From the NCBI GenBank assembly GCA_964504155.1, contig CAZDCZ010000066.1, forward strand, positions 1-16,617: a DNA stretch of 16,617 nucleotides. Reading direction: 5' to 3'. Below, in pieces: positions 1 to 7,181 of the stretch; positions within the stretch are counted from its first letter, which is position 1, and each line of letters starts with the position of its first letter. The notes beneath the pieces were generated by a model that ran no database searches, was not told where the DNA came from, and saw nothing but the letters and a program-made list of their open reading frames with translations. Both the position numbers and the translations under genes were made by a program. This DNA is from CAZDCZ01 sp964504155 (lineage in GTDB: Bacteria > Bacteroidota > Bacteroidia > Bacteroidales > UBA12077).

Positions 1-12
1 TAGTTTATTAAT

Positions 13-60
13 GAAACAGGGCGGAAATCCCAGCCAATTCTTACCCGCGGACCGTTACGC
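13..60. repeat. Partial cassette-boundary-like repeat (copy 1)
   Basis: GAAACAGG (13-20), ATCCC (27-31) and ACCGTT followed by GC (51-60) occur in the same order as in the fuller copy at 991-1087. Only the right-hand half is in the window, because the left arm would lie before position 1. The G+C content is clearly above that of the surrounding AT-rich DNA. Together the two copies bracket the small operon at 204-808. That is the layout of attC-like sites in integron-type gene cassettes, although a dispersed palindromic repeat (REP/MITE-like) would look the same from two copies. The assignment as a repeat rests only on the comparison within this window. Confidence 0.5.
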
Positions 61-203
61 AACATATTGTTTTTTTACCGGAGTTATGTACAATTAAAAT
101 GATGGCTACAAATCTTAACTGTTTAAGTCGTTACTCATAGCCCATATTCATTTTTATTAAAAAATTAGGAAAATCATGGAGAAATAAGCCTTTTTATATA
201 CAG

Positions 204-404
204 TTACTTCATTTCATCGTTTTCAAAAATTTTCTCAATCGGTAATTGGAATAGTTTCGACATTTTAAACGCTAATGGCAAGCTTGGATCGAATTTGCCT
301 TTTTCAATGGCATTAATCGTCTGCCTAGACACATTCAATTCATTCGCGAGGTTTGCCTGAGTCAGATCCCGTTCTGCTCTAAGTACTTTCAATCTATTTT
401 TCAT
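204..404 (-). CDS. Small Cro/C1-type (XRE) helix-turn-helix regulator
   Basis: This is a 66-residue protein that is essentially a single helix-turn-helix domain. Residues 14-23 (LTQANLANEL) form the second helix and residues 25-36 (VSRQTINAIEKG) the recognition helix, the classic XRE pattern. A short tail (LFQLPIEKIFE) resembles the end of the YozG-type minimal regulators. It is predicted to bind DNA as a dimer in the cytoplasm. Its ATG overlaps the stop codon of the upstream membrane-protein gene as ATGA (401-404), so the two are probably translationally coupled. Pairs of a minimal XRE protein and a small membrane protein are common in bacteria, and the usual inference is that the regulator controls its own operon or that the membrane partner sequesters it. 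Neither is shown here. The family call is secure; the target is unknown. Confidence 0.9.
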   Translation of the reverse strand: MKNRLKVLRAERDLTQANLANELNVSRQTINAIEKGKFDPSLPLAFKMSKLFQLPIEKIFENDEMK

Positions 405-808
405 TTGTAACGCTTTTGTCCAATCAATAAACCAATCAAATAAGTAACACTAATAAAAATTACCAGAAAAGAAATTTCAGCATCTTGGGTAATAAGATTA
501 GTTGTATCAAGTATTGTATAACTTAATCCTCCAACGACTCCTACTCCTAACGCAATTCCCATAGCATCTAATTGAATTTTCTTTTGAAGGTCATCTAAGG
601 AATTAATGTGTTTGATGTTCATCAAAATCATTCCAACCCCCATGACTGCATTTATAATGACAGCAAGAACACTAAGCATTACATTTTCATCCCAAATAAA
701 CTTTGGACCAAAAGTAGCAAGAGCCATAGAGCTTGTCCATAACATAGTCCAGATTGCTAATTTTTTAGTATTTTTTTTAATTTGTGTATTCCAAGTAACT
801 TCTTTCAT
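401..808 (-). CDS. Four-helix membrane protein paired with the XRE regulator
   Basis: This 135-residue protein has no signal peptide but four hydrophobic stretches, at about residues 17-33, 43-62, 84-104 and 112-130. A charged, conserved-looking loop (residues 68-82, NSLDDLQKKIQLDAM) lies between the second and third. The ends are basic (KKNTKK near the start, GQKRYK at the end), which suggests both face the cytoplasm. I do not recognise an enzymatic family. Proteins of this shape next to a 60-70-residue XRE regulator are familiar in Bacteroidota and Firmicutes genomes, usually annotated only as hypothetical. It is the first gene of a two-gene operon, with a promoter at 848-878 about 40 bp upstream of the ATG at 808. 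A role as signal-sensing or sequestering partner of the regulator is inference. Confidence 0.85.
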   Translation of the reverse strand: MKEVTWNTQIKKNTKKLAIWTMLWTSSMALATFGPKFIWDENVMLSVLAVIINAVMGVGMILMNIKHINSLDDLQKKIQLDAMGIALGVGVVGGLSYTILDTTNLITQDAEISFLVIFISVTYLIGLLIGQKRYK

Positions 809-847
809 TGTAAAATATATTTGATTATTTGTAAAGTTTTATTGACA

Positions 848-878
848 CAAATATACTACATTTTTTCAATATGACAAG
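848..878 (-). promoter_or_regulatory. Bacteroidota-type promoter for the XRE/membrane-protein operon
   Basis: On the minus strand a TTG (-33 element, within 875-878) is followed after 19 bases by TATATTTG (848-855), an exact match to the Bacteroidota -7 consensus TAnnTTTG. The expected start of transcription is near position 841, giving a leader of about 33 nt before the ATG at 808. Both boxes and their spacing fit the consensus, which makes this the best-supported promoter in the window. Confidence 0.7.
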
Positions 879-990
879 TTTTATTTATATTTAGTCATGT
901 TAACCATTCTTTTTTACTTAGACCTCAATAGGAAAAATGAATTGACAATATTTAAAAACAATACGTTCCATAATATGCGTTCAAATTACG

Positions 991-1087
991 TGCGGGGGTT
1001 TGGTGGTTTGCTAACTAAGTTTTATCTTAGTAAAAGTTTTAACGGGGAACTGTGAAACAGGTGGTAGAATCCCGCAAACCGTTGGCA
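991..1087. repeat. Structured imperfect-palindrome repeat, attC-like (copy 2)
   Basis: This G-rich block inside AT-rich DNA carries nested inverted repeats. GGTTTGC (1005-1011) pairs perfectly with GCAAACC (1074-1080). Inside that pair, CTAAG (1015-1019) pairs with CTTAG (1026-1030). A second arm has GGGA (1045-1048) against TCCC (1070-1073), with CTGT (1050-1053) against ACAG (1057-1060) at its tip. The outline is a roughly 76-nt branched fold. GAAACAGG, ATCCC and ACCGTT recur in copy 1 at 13-60. Folded single-stranded palindromes of this size at gene boundaries are characteristic of integron attC sites. No exact GTTRRRY core is visible, so an integron origin is not proven. An alternative is a small structured RNA or a MITE-like repeat. 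Confidence 0.5.
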
Positions 1088-1120
1088 TTAATACAAGAAA
1101 ATGACCAACTAATATCTTTT

Positions 1121-1180
1121 TATTTTCAAAAACAAGCATAAATGAAAATATAAATCTCTTTTTTTGCAGAAACAAGCATT
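1121..1180. repeat. Two-copy imperfect direct repeat, 40-bp spacing
   Basis: AAACAAGCAT occurs at 1130-1139 and again at 1170-1179. With an offset of 40 bases the 20-bp blocks 1121-1140 and 1161-1180 match at 16 of 20 positions. The similarity fades quickly afterwards. It lies between the structured repeat and the decayed gene fragment, so it may be duplication scar or a binding site; nothing decides between these. Confidence 0.4.
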
Positions 1181-1189
1181 TATTAAATT

Positions 1190-1369
1190 ATGGATTTAAC
1201 TAATTTCAATACAGTTCAAAAAATCATGTAAAGAATCGGGGGAAGTCTATAATGAAGCTCACTTGTCAGCAGAAGACATCAAAAACATTGAGAAATACAC
1301 AGATGTTATAGGTAAAGCGGAATTATAAAAATTACGATTAAAGCTGCTGATGCTTATAAAAATAAGTAA
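1190..1369 (+). pseudogene. Frameshifted remnant of a small unknown protein
   Basis: Three short pieces of protein-like sequence follow one another in different frames. ATG at 1190 opens MDLTNFNTVQKIM and stops at 1229-1231. In another frame 1230-1325 encodes a charged, helix-like stretch (KESGEVYNEAHLSAEDIKN, then IEKYTDVIGKAEL) that stops at 1326. From 1331, back in the first frame, KITIKAADAYKNK ends with TAA at 1367-1369. Two compensating one-base shifts, the second inside an A-run (1327-1331), would make a single reading frame. The middle part reads like the C-terminus of a small helical Bacteroidota lipoprotein or secreted protein, but I cannot name the family. It ends 6 bp before the next gene. 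It could also be chance coding-like sequence. Confidence 0.35.
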
Positions 1370-1375
1370 ATTCTT

Positions 1376-2419
1376 GTGCTAACTATTATAAAAAATATAT
1401 TTCATTTATTTAAAACATCTTCCAAAAGATGCAGTTTATTGCTATTGATGTCTTATCTGACGTCAGTGTTTTTAATGCTTCTGAATTTCTATATCGCTTA
1501 CTTAGCTTTTCAACAATTTAAAGGTGACGGTTGGTCATTTTTTGGGGGATTGATTTTTTTAACATCCTACCTGGTAACGATTCCTGTCCTTATTTTTTCC
1601 TTTCTCCAGATTCGTATGGTGAGATATGATAATGCTAAAAAACATTTGTTCCCCATAATATTTGGCATTATTGGAATATTAATGGGATTTTTACTCTATA
1701 ATGCTATCAGTTGGTGGTTCTTAATCGTATTATTCGATGTGTTGTTGATTATCTCATCTCTTATTTGCGAGAGGAAAAAACAGATAAAAGAAAATAAGGG
1801 TCAAAGTCATTTACAAACAGAAAAATTACAGTATGCTAACGGCAAGGTGAGAAACACCAGCTTTAGAATTACGGTTACTTTTCAAATTATAGGTTTGGCA
1901 TTGTTGTTTTTGATAACCGTATCTATCTTTTTCTCTCCTGCATCATCTGATGATGATCTTACGCAGATTCAAAAAATTATCTACGCTCTTGTTTTTGGAT
2001 TTTTATTTGTGCTGCATGGAATGGTAACACTTGCTTTTGTGAAAAAGAAAAAATGGGCACTAAAATTTAAATACATTGAGAATTATATACTATTGGGAAT
2101 AACTGTTTTGATTTTTCTGGCAGTCATAATAACTGATGGCATTTCATTAACAAATACTTTCTTTGCAACAGCACTTTCTTTTTCATTGCTGATATTGCTG
2201 TTTATTTATCTGATACGCCAGTATAAAAAATTAAAAAAATCCAATCTCTTTTTGTTATTATTTGTATCATTATTTATTGTTACAAATATGTTACCGGCAC
2301 AAGAAATTTATAAATTGCAGGAAATTATCCTTCTTGATCAAAATGATTTTAATCCTTATATCGGATTCTATTCCACTGACATAACAGACTATTTTAATCC
2401 TGATGAAACAAATAAATAA
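1376..2419 (+). CDS. Orphan polytopic membrane protein of unknown function
   Basis: This 347-residue protein is almost entirely membrane. Hydrophobic segments lie at about residues 19-42, 55-77, 92-108, 113-130, 165-187, 200-221, 235-253, 260-279 and 289-305. A basic cytoplasmic-type loop (residues 132-160, CERKKQIKENKG onward) divides two halves of four and five helices. The tail (306-347) is acidic and aromatic (NPYIGFYSTDITDYFNPDE). I see no transporter, permease or enzyme motif. The start is GTG at 1376; an in-frame ATG at residue 25 would cut into the first hydrophobic segment and so is less likely. No promoter box is visible upstream, and the decayed gene remnant ends just before the start. 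Codon choice looks less AT-biased than in the bat genes, which fits an accessory origin. Confidence 0.75.
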   Translation: MLTIIKNIFHLFKTSSKRCSLLLLMSYLTSVFLMLLNFYIAYLAFQQFKGDGWSFFGGLIFLTSYLVTIPVLIFSFLQIRMVRYDNAKKHLFPIIFGIIGILMGFLLYNAISWWFLIVLFDVLLIISSLICERKKQIKENKGQSHLQTEKLQYANGKVRNTSFRITVTFQIIGLALLFLITVSIFFSPASSDDDLTQIQKIIYALVFGFLFVLHGMVTLAFVKKKKWALKFKYIENYILLGITVLIFLAVIITDGISLTNTFFATALSFSLLILLFIYLIRQYKKLKKSNLFLLLFVSLFIVTNMLPAQEIYKLQEIILLDQNDFNPYIGFYSTDITDYFNPDETNK

Positions 2420-2446
2420 CCATCAACTAATTTGTTCGATGCTTAT

Positions 2447-2471
2447 TTAAAAACCTGTTGGATTGCAGGTT
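2447..2471 (-). terminator. Candidate intrinsic terminator of the bat operon
   Basis: AACCTG (2452-2457) and CAGGTT (2466-2471) form a 6-bp stem with an 8-nt loop. Read on the minus strand the stem runs into five T residues (2453-2449). It lies about 210 bp past the batE stop codon and 30 bp past the stop of the convergent gene at 1376-2419. On the plus strand no T-run follows, so it is oriented for the bat operon. Confidence 0.45.
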
Positions 2472-2580
2472 CCAAAATAAAAACAAAAGGAGTATCCTTT
2501 ACATCAAGGTGCCTGATGAAATACTTATTGACAAATTATTATTTAATATTTTCTCGGGATAAGTACGATAAATGAACATA

Positions 2581-2614
2581 GTTTACACTTTTTATTTGTT
2601 TATAATATGTAAAC
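2581..2614. repeat. Inverted repeat in the convergent intergenic gap
   Basis: GTTTACA (2581-2587) and TGTAAAC (2608-2614) form a perfect 7-bp inverted repeat around 20 AT-rich bases. In the same gap between convergent genes (2420-2683) lie two smaller palindromes, AAAGGA-GTA-TCCTTT (2486-2500) and CATCA/TGATG (2502-2518). None is followed by a T-run. No open reading frame or promoter of note is visible in this gap. The function is unknown, and weak hairpins are expected by chance in AT-rich DNA. Confidence 0.3.
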
Positions 2615-2683
2615 GAAATTATAGATTGAATCAAGTTAGTATATAAACTTTGCTATAAAAAACTTTCGGTTGTGAGTATTCGT

Positions 2684-3445
2684 TTATATAAATTTTAGAT
2701 TTTCTATTTCTATCCAACCTTTATTACCATCGTCTAGTTTTATTTCTATCCAATTACCTATTCTATCTTCAACATTTACTTTTGTGCCTTCGTGAACAAG
2801 AAATAAATCTGTACCACTATTATCGGGCGAGCTCTTTACAGTAAGCGATGGAGAAAAGATTATTGCTGTATTCTGAGTAGTAATTTCTTTCTTATGTTTG
2901 TACGATATAATATACGATGTTGCTGTTACAGAGAACATAATTATAGCAATCCAAAAGGTAAATTTTTTAATTGCAATATTTAATGTAAATAAGTATATAA
3001 GTATAACCAACAACATAAAAATAAAGCAAGTTATACTAATTATTGCCCATAAATCGGAAGAAAATAAGTTTGTAAAATTTCGAATCCACTTTTTAATTAT
3101 CAATTCAGGAATTTTTTCAATTTTATCTACAACTAACTTATTTGCAAGATTTAGATTATAACGAATATCTTCATTATTAGGTGCTAATTGTTTTGCTTTC
3201 TCGTAATATAAGATTGAAAAAGCAATTTTCTTTTGTTTATAATATGCATTTCCCAGATTAAAATACAGTTCGCTGGAAACAAATCCGGAATCAATAATTT
3301 TTTGATATGTATTTATTGCTTCCTCATAATTTCCGGAAATATAAAAATCATTTCCTTTTAAGAGAATACTATCCTTTTCTTGTCCGTAATTTATTAACGG
3401 AATTATTAATAATGTAAATAGTAGAATATATATATTTCTTTGCAT
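2684..3445 (-). CDS. batE: BatE: TPR-SH3 membrane protein of the Bat operon
   Basis: This 253-residue protein is the last gene of the operon. A signal peptide or N-terminal anchor (1-21) precedes two TPR-type helical repeats (about 27-92; GNDFYISGNYEEAINTYQKI, then YFNLGNAYYKQKKI). Two membrane segments follow at about 132-153 and 162-182. The C-terminal part (193-250) is a bacterial SH3 domain, with the pattern VKSSPD...LHEGTKV-type turn, NWIEIKLDDG and KGWIEIENL. The domain order matches BatE of Bacteroides. The SH3 part should lie in the periplasm, where such domains bind peptides or peptidoglycan; that placement follows from the two-helix topology. It starts 24 bp after batD stops. BatE acts with the VWA proteins and BatD in an envelope complex whose exact task is unsettled. 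Confidence 0.9.
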   Translation of the reverse strand: MQRNIYILLFTLLIIPLINYGQEKDSILLKGNDFYISGNYEEAINTYQKIIDSGFVSSELYFNLGNAYYKQKKIAFSILYYEKAKQLAPNNEDIRYNLNLANKLVVDKIEKIPELIIKKWIRNFTNLFSSDLWAIISITCFIFMLLVILIYLFTLNIAIKKFTFWIAIIMFSVTATSYIISYKHKKEITTQNTAIIFSPSLTVKSSPDNSGTDLFLVHEGTKVNVEDRIGNWIEIKLDDGNKGWIEIENLKFI

Positions 3446-3469
3446 CGCATTTGCTATTTAAAGTTATTA

Positions 3470-5284
3470 TTATCGTAAAAATTGTTGAAGTTTTGAAATT
3501 AGCTGAACCGATTTTTTAAAGTCTATATCCATTTGCGAAGAATTGCTAATTGGTGCATATCTTGCATATTCGCAAGTGTCTATAATTTGCATAAAACTGT
3601 TTATTAAATCATTAGGAACATTCTTTTCTAACAGTTTATCGTTAACATTATCTTTCGATAAATCGGCAATTGATATTGATAATTTGTCGCCTAGATATCC
3701 CCATAAAGCTTTAACAAGCTCTTCGTAAAATTCTTCCTTTCTATTTTCTTTAACATAATTTTCTGCTTTTTTAAGGCGTTTTCGTGCATACATATTTGCT
3801 TTTTTATTACGCATTAAATTAATATTTTGATTTTGCATTATAAATTTTTTCTTAATTATAATTACAATAATAAAAATAACAAGAAGAAAAATGTATGCTA
3901 ATTGAAACATTACTTTATTAAAAAGAAATTCATTTTTGCCTTTTAATCGCGATTTGCCTTTTTTAATAAAGCGGATATCTTTACCAATGAACTGTAAGTC
4001 TTCTTTTGAGTAAATAGTAGTAAGAGCCAATGTTGTATCTACATCGCTTTTGTCAACTATTAGTTTAAAACTATTACTTTTCAATGTTTTATATCTTGCC
4101 GTCGACGGATTAAAATATGAGAATTTCACTTCGGGAATAGTGTATTCTCCTTCGTGTCGTGGAATAATCAAATATTCGAATGTTTTAGTTCCAGTTGAAC
4201 CTTTATCTGAATTTGTAATATTAGAGTTTTCTTTTGGGTCGTACACTTCTAAATCGGGAGGGAAATTAATAATAATTGGGTTTATATATTTTAAATTACC
4301 ATTCCCCGAAATTTTTACTTTTAATGTTAGTGCATCATTTGCTTTTACTTTATTTTTATTTACAGATGCACTTAGCTTAAAATTTCCCACAGCTCCTGCA
4401 TAATTTGCAGGTTTATTTTTCGGCAATTTTTTAACATTAATAAATCTAGGTTTACTCTCTACCTGAGTTCTAAAATTTTGATAGTTATCGAAAAAATCAT
4501 CGAAAACACTTCGTTGATATCCTTGTCGTTTTTTCTGATAAATGCAATCCATAGAAAATGGAGTAATCTTTTGTTTTCCAATTTGCTGGGGATATATTAA
4601 ATATTTTTTTAGAATTCCTGTTCCGTATATTTCTCCATTTACTTCTTCCCTATTTAAGTTCCTAAGTGGTGGAGTTTCTAATTCTTGAACCATAAAACCA
4701 TTGAAATCGGGAAACTTAACATTTTCTATTCCTGAAATTTGCAATTTAGTGTACATCTTTATAGTAACAAGAATTGGTTCGTCTTTATATACATTTGTTT
4801 TGTTTGTTAGGATTCTAATAAATAAATCGTTTGTGCTAGTCTGCCCTTGTTCGTTTGCGCTGCTTGTTGATGACTGATTATTATTTTGTTGATTTTGATC
4901 AGAAGCCTTTATTACTTTTATATTTACTTGCTTCGATAAATATTCTTTCTTTTTAACAACTACTTTAGCCGATGGTATAATATAAGTCCCTTCTTTATTA
5001 ATTTGGGCAATATAAGTATAACTAAGGTTATAGTTTCGTTGCATATTTCCATTTACAATACTTATATTAGTACTTGTTGATGAACTAGGTCCTGCAAGAA
5101 TATTTATATCAGATTTGAATTCGGGCTGAATAAAATCTTTAGCCTTGGTATTAACAGAATATGTAATTCTAAATTGCTGACCTATTCTAACAACATTTGG
5201 AACCGAAACATTGACTTGTACATCTTGAGCAAATGAATTTATTGAGAACAATAAAATATTTAATATTAAAATAATATGTTTCAT
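3470..5284 (-). CDS. batD: BatD: periplasmic Ig-like, membrane-anchored protein
   Basis: This 604-residue protein has a signal peptide (1-19, ending INSFAQ). A large periplasmic part (20-455) is made of beta-sandwich-like repeats: VRIGQQFRITYSVN near 32-45, VYKDEPILVTIKMYT near 165-179 and VKANDALTLKVKISGNGN near 313-330. Between the first two lies a low-complexity N/Q/S linker (130-150). One membrane helix follows at about 457-478, then a helical cytoplasmic domain (480-604). Length and architecture match the BatD 'oxygen tolerance' family. The cytoplasmic end resembles the end of the protein at 8210-9199 (YARYAPISNSSQM here, FAKYLPIASDNEM there). BatD is thought to partner BatA and BatB in the envelope. 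About 80 bp of AT-rich DNA with no clear promoter separates it from batC, the longest gap in the operon. Confidence 0.93.
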   Translation of the reverse strand: MKHIILILNILLFSINSFAQDVQVNVSVPNVVRIGQQFRITYSVNTKAKDFIQPEFKSDINILAGPSSSTSTNISIVNGNMQRNYNLSYTYIAQINKEGTYIIPSAKVVVKKKEYLSKQVNIKVIKASDQNQQNNNQSSTSSANEQGQTSTNDLFIRILTNKTNVYKDEPILVTIKMYTKLQISGIENVKFPDFNGFMVQELETPPLRNLNREEVNGEIYGTGILKKYLIYPQQIGKQKITPFSMDCIYQKKRQGYQRSVFDDFFDNYQNFRTQVESKPRFINVKKLPKNKPANYAGAVGNFKLSASVNKNKVKANDALTLKVKISGNGNLKYINPIIINFPPDLEVYDPKENSNITNSDKGSTGTKTFEYLIIPRHEGEYTIPEVKFSYFNPSTARYKTLKSNSFKLIVDKSDVDTTLALTTIYSKEDLQFIGKDIRFIKKGKSRLKGKNEFLFNKVMFQLAYIFLLVIFIIVIIIKKKFIMQNQNINLMRNKKANMYARKRLKKAENYVKENRKEEFYEELVKALWGYLGDKLSISIADLSKDNVNDKLLEKNVPNDLINSFMQIIDTCEYARYAPISNSSQMDIDFKKSVQLISKLQQFLR

Positions 5285-5364
5285 CTAAAATAATTTTTCA
5301 AAATAATATTTAACTATATATAATATGTATAAGTAATATTCAAAATAAATATTTATAATTTATA

Positions 5365-6087
5365 TTACCACTCTTTTTCAGATTTAACTCTTACAGTTTT
5401 TGCTTTTTGTTTTTTTACCTTGTCTTGCACTTTCTTTTCATCGGCCTGTAGAGATTTTAACAGCTTTTCTGCATCTTTCTTCGAAATTTTCGGTTTAGCT
5501 TGTTGCTGTTGTTTCTTTTGATCATTATTTTTTTTGTCTTGCTCTTTATTATCTTGTTTCTTTTTATCTTGATTTTTTTTATTCTTATCTTCTTTTTTAT
5601 CTTTTTGTTTATCCTTGTTTTTCTTGTCTTGATTTTTATTATTTTTCTTTTGTTGTTGCTGTTTTAACATATTCTTTGCATAGGTCAAATTATATTTTGT
5701 ATCCATATCATTAGGATTAGCTCGTAATGCATTTTTATATGCTTCGATGCTTTCTTTATATTTTTTCGATTGCAAGAACGAATTTCCAATATTATGATAT
5801 AATTTAGATTTCGAGTTATTCGATAATTCATCGTTTAATATAGAAGAAAATTGTTTATTCGCTTCATCGTATTTTTTTTGTTTATATAAAGCATCACCAA
5901 TATTAAATGCAGCATCGAAAGATTCTTTGTTTTTATCAATTGCTTTTCTATAAGAAATCTCAGAATTTTTAAAACCATTACTATTATAACTGTCGTTTCC
6001 TTCGCGAATAAATTTTCTTTCTTTTTGTGCACTTACAAAAAGAAATGAAAATATTAATATTGTAAGAAAAAATATATTTTTATTCAT
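5365..6087 (-). CDS. batC: BatC: TPR protein with a Lys/Gln-rich segment
   Basis: This 240-residue protein has a signal peptide (1-20, ending FVSA-Q). Three TPR units follow at about 24-56, 57-90 and 94-128 (FNIGDALYKQKKYDEANKQF and YHNIGNSFLQSKKYKESIEA show the pattern well). Residues 142-197 are a strongly biased run of K, Q, N and D. The tail (200-240) is helical, DAEKLLKSLQADEKKVQDKV, and ends KEW; BatC proteins of Bacteroidota end similarly. TPRs mediate protein-protein contacts, so it is probably the scaffold linking the VWA proteins BatA and BatB to BatD and BatE. It starts 28 bp after batB. The basic low-complexity run is longer than I would expect for a structured family but is typical of the variable region of BatC. 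Confidence 0.9.
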   Translation of the reverse strand: MNKNIFFLTILIFSFLFVSAQKERKFIREGNDSYNSNGFKNSEISYRKAIDKNKESFDAAFNIGDALYKQKKYDEANKQFSSILNDELSNNSKSKLYHNIGNSFLQSKKYKESIEAYKNALRANPNDMDTKYNLTYAKNMLKQQQQKKNNKNQDKKNKDKQKDKKEDKNKKNQDKKKQDNKEQDKKNNDQKKQQQQAKPKISKKDAEKLLKSLQADEKKVQDKVKKQKAKTVRVKSEKEW

Positions 6088-6115
6088 TTTACTTATTTTT
6101 AATAATACACAATAA

Positions 6116-7159
6116 TTATTTTGACAATTTAATTTTATAAAGATTAAAATTTTTAAATTTTTTATTCTTTCTTTTCAACAGAATAAATTCTAAAAGAATA
6201 AAAAACAACGCAATTCCTGCTAATATTTGAAATCTATGTTCGTAATCGGTATAAATTTTTGTTTCAATTTCTTTTTTATCCATTTTGTTAATTTCTCGGA
6301 ATAACTCATTTAATCCGGTACGAGTATTATTTGCTAAGATACTTTTTCCTCCACCTGCTTCAGATATTTCTTGTAACATGTGTGTATTAAGCTTTGTTAT
6401 TACAACATTTCCTTCATTATCTTTTTTATATATTTTCTTTCCATTATTTTCGCTAATAGGAATTGGAGCTCCTCTAGAACTTCCCATACCAATAACATAA
6501 ACTGTAATTCCTTTATTTTTTGCTTTTTTAGCTGCACTTACAGCATCATCATCATGGTTTTCGCCATCGGTTATTAATATAATAGCTTTATCGAGATTGC
6601 TTGTAGGACTAAAAGATTTTATTCCTAAGTTTATTGCCGTTCCAATTGCTGTTCCTTGCTTAGGAACAATTGATGGATCAACAGATTCTAAAAACATTTT
6701 AACAGCACCATAATCAGTTGTAATCGGAACTTGAGTATAGGCATCGCCGGCAAACACAATTAATCCAAGTTTATCGTTTTTTAATTTATCAACTAATTTT
6801 GATATTGCCATTTTTGCATTTTCTAATCTATTTGGCTGAATATCTTCTGCCAACATACTATTCGACACATCAAGAGCAATAACTATTTCAACGCCTTTTC
6901 GTTTAACTTTTTCTAGTTTAGAACCAAATTGCGGATCTGCTAATGCAACAATCATTGATGAGAGAGCAAGTAAAATAAAAATAAATTTTGCTTTTACTCT
7001 GGTACTCGAAACCAAAGGCATTAATTGTTTTATTACATCGATATCGCCAAATTTTTTTATTGATCGTTTTTTAGCATAGTGTAAAAATATAAACAAAACA
7101 ATAATTGCAGGAATTACAAATAATGTATATAATATATATGGATGTCCGAATCGAAACAT
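6116..7159 (-). CDS. batB: BatB: membrane-anchored VWA-domain protein
   Basis: This 347-residue protein has two N-terminal membrane helices (about 9-26 and 57-74), a von Willebrand A domain (90-295) and a C-terminal helix (311-328). The metal-ion-dependent adhesion site is complete: DVSNS (Asp97, Ser99, Ser101), Thr170 in QGTAIG and Asp198 in TDGEN. The start MFRFGHPYILYTL is characteristic of the family (short lead, then a helix). VWA domains with an intact site bind a divalent metal and through it an acidic partner residue; MoxR ATPases are the usual partners of such VWA proteins. It is a paralogue of the preceding batA, with the same layout. The gap to batA is 22 bp and to batC 28 bp, so all belong to one transcript. 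The tail is very basic (KRKNKKFKNF). Confidence 0.93.
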   Translation of the reverse strand: MFRFGHPYILYTLFVIPAIIVLFIFLHYAKKRSIKKFGDIDVIKQLMPLVSSTRVKAKFIFILLALSSMIVALADPQFGSKLEKVKRKGVEIVIALDVSNSMLAEDIQPNRLENAKMAISKLVDKLKNDKLGLIVFAGDAYTQVPITTDYGAVKMFLESVDPSIVPKQGTAIGTAINLGIKSFSPTSNLDKAIILITDGENHDDDAVSAAKKAKNKGITVYVIGMGSSRGAPIPISENNGKKIYKKDNEGNVVITKLNTHMLQEISEAGGGKSILANNTRTGLNELFREINKMDKKEIETKIYTDYEHRFQILAGIALFFILLEFILLKRKNKKFKNFNLYKIKLSK

Positions 7160-7181
7160 GATTTTATTTATTTTTTAAATG

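Noticed and set aside
1005..1080. A tRNA-like outline (7-bp closing stem, about 76 nt)
   Set aside because: There are only two inner arms, no anticodon-type loop in the right place, no TTCRA-type T-loop and no CCA; the shared motifs with 13-60 make a repeat more likely.
1130..1179. Target-site duplication of an insertion sequence (AAACAAGCAT twice)
   Set aside because: Only 30 bp lie between the copies, with no terminal inverted repeats or transposase.
4050..4403. Plus-strand open frame opposite batD
   Set aside because: It lies wholly inside batD, which has strong family support; the protein shows no domain.
5500..5660. Tandem repeat or CRISPR-like array in batC
   Set aside because: The repetitiveness comes from Lys, Gln, Asn and Asp codons in one open reading frame; there are no regular spacers.
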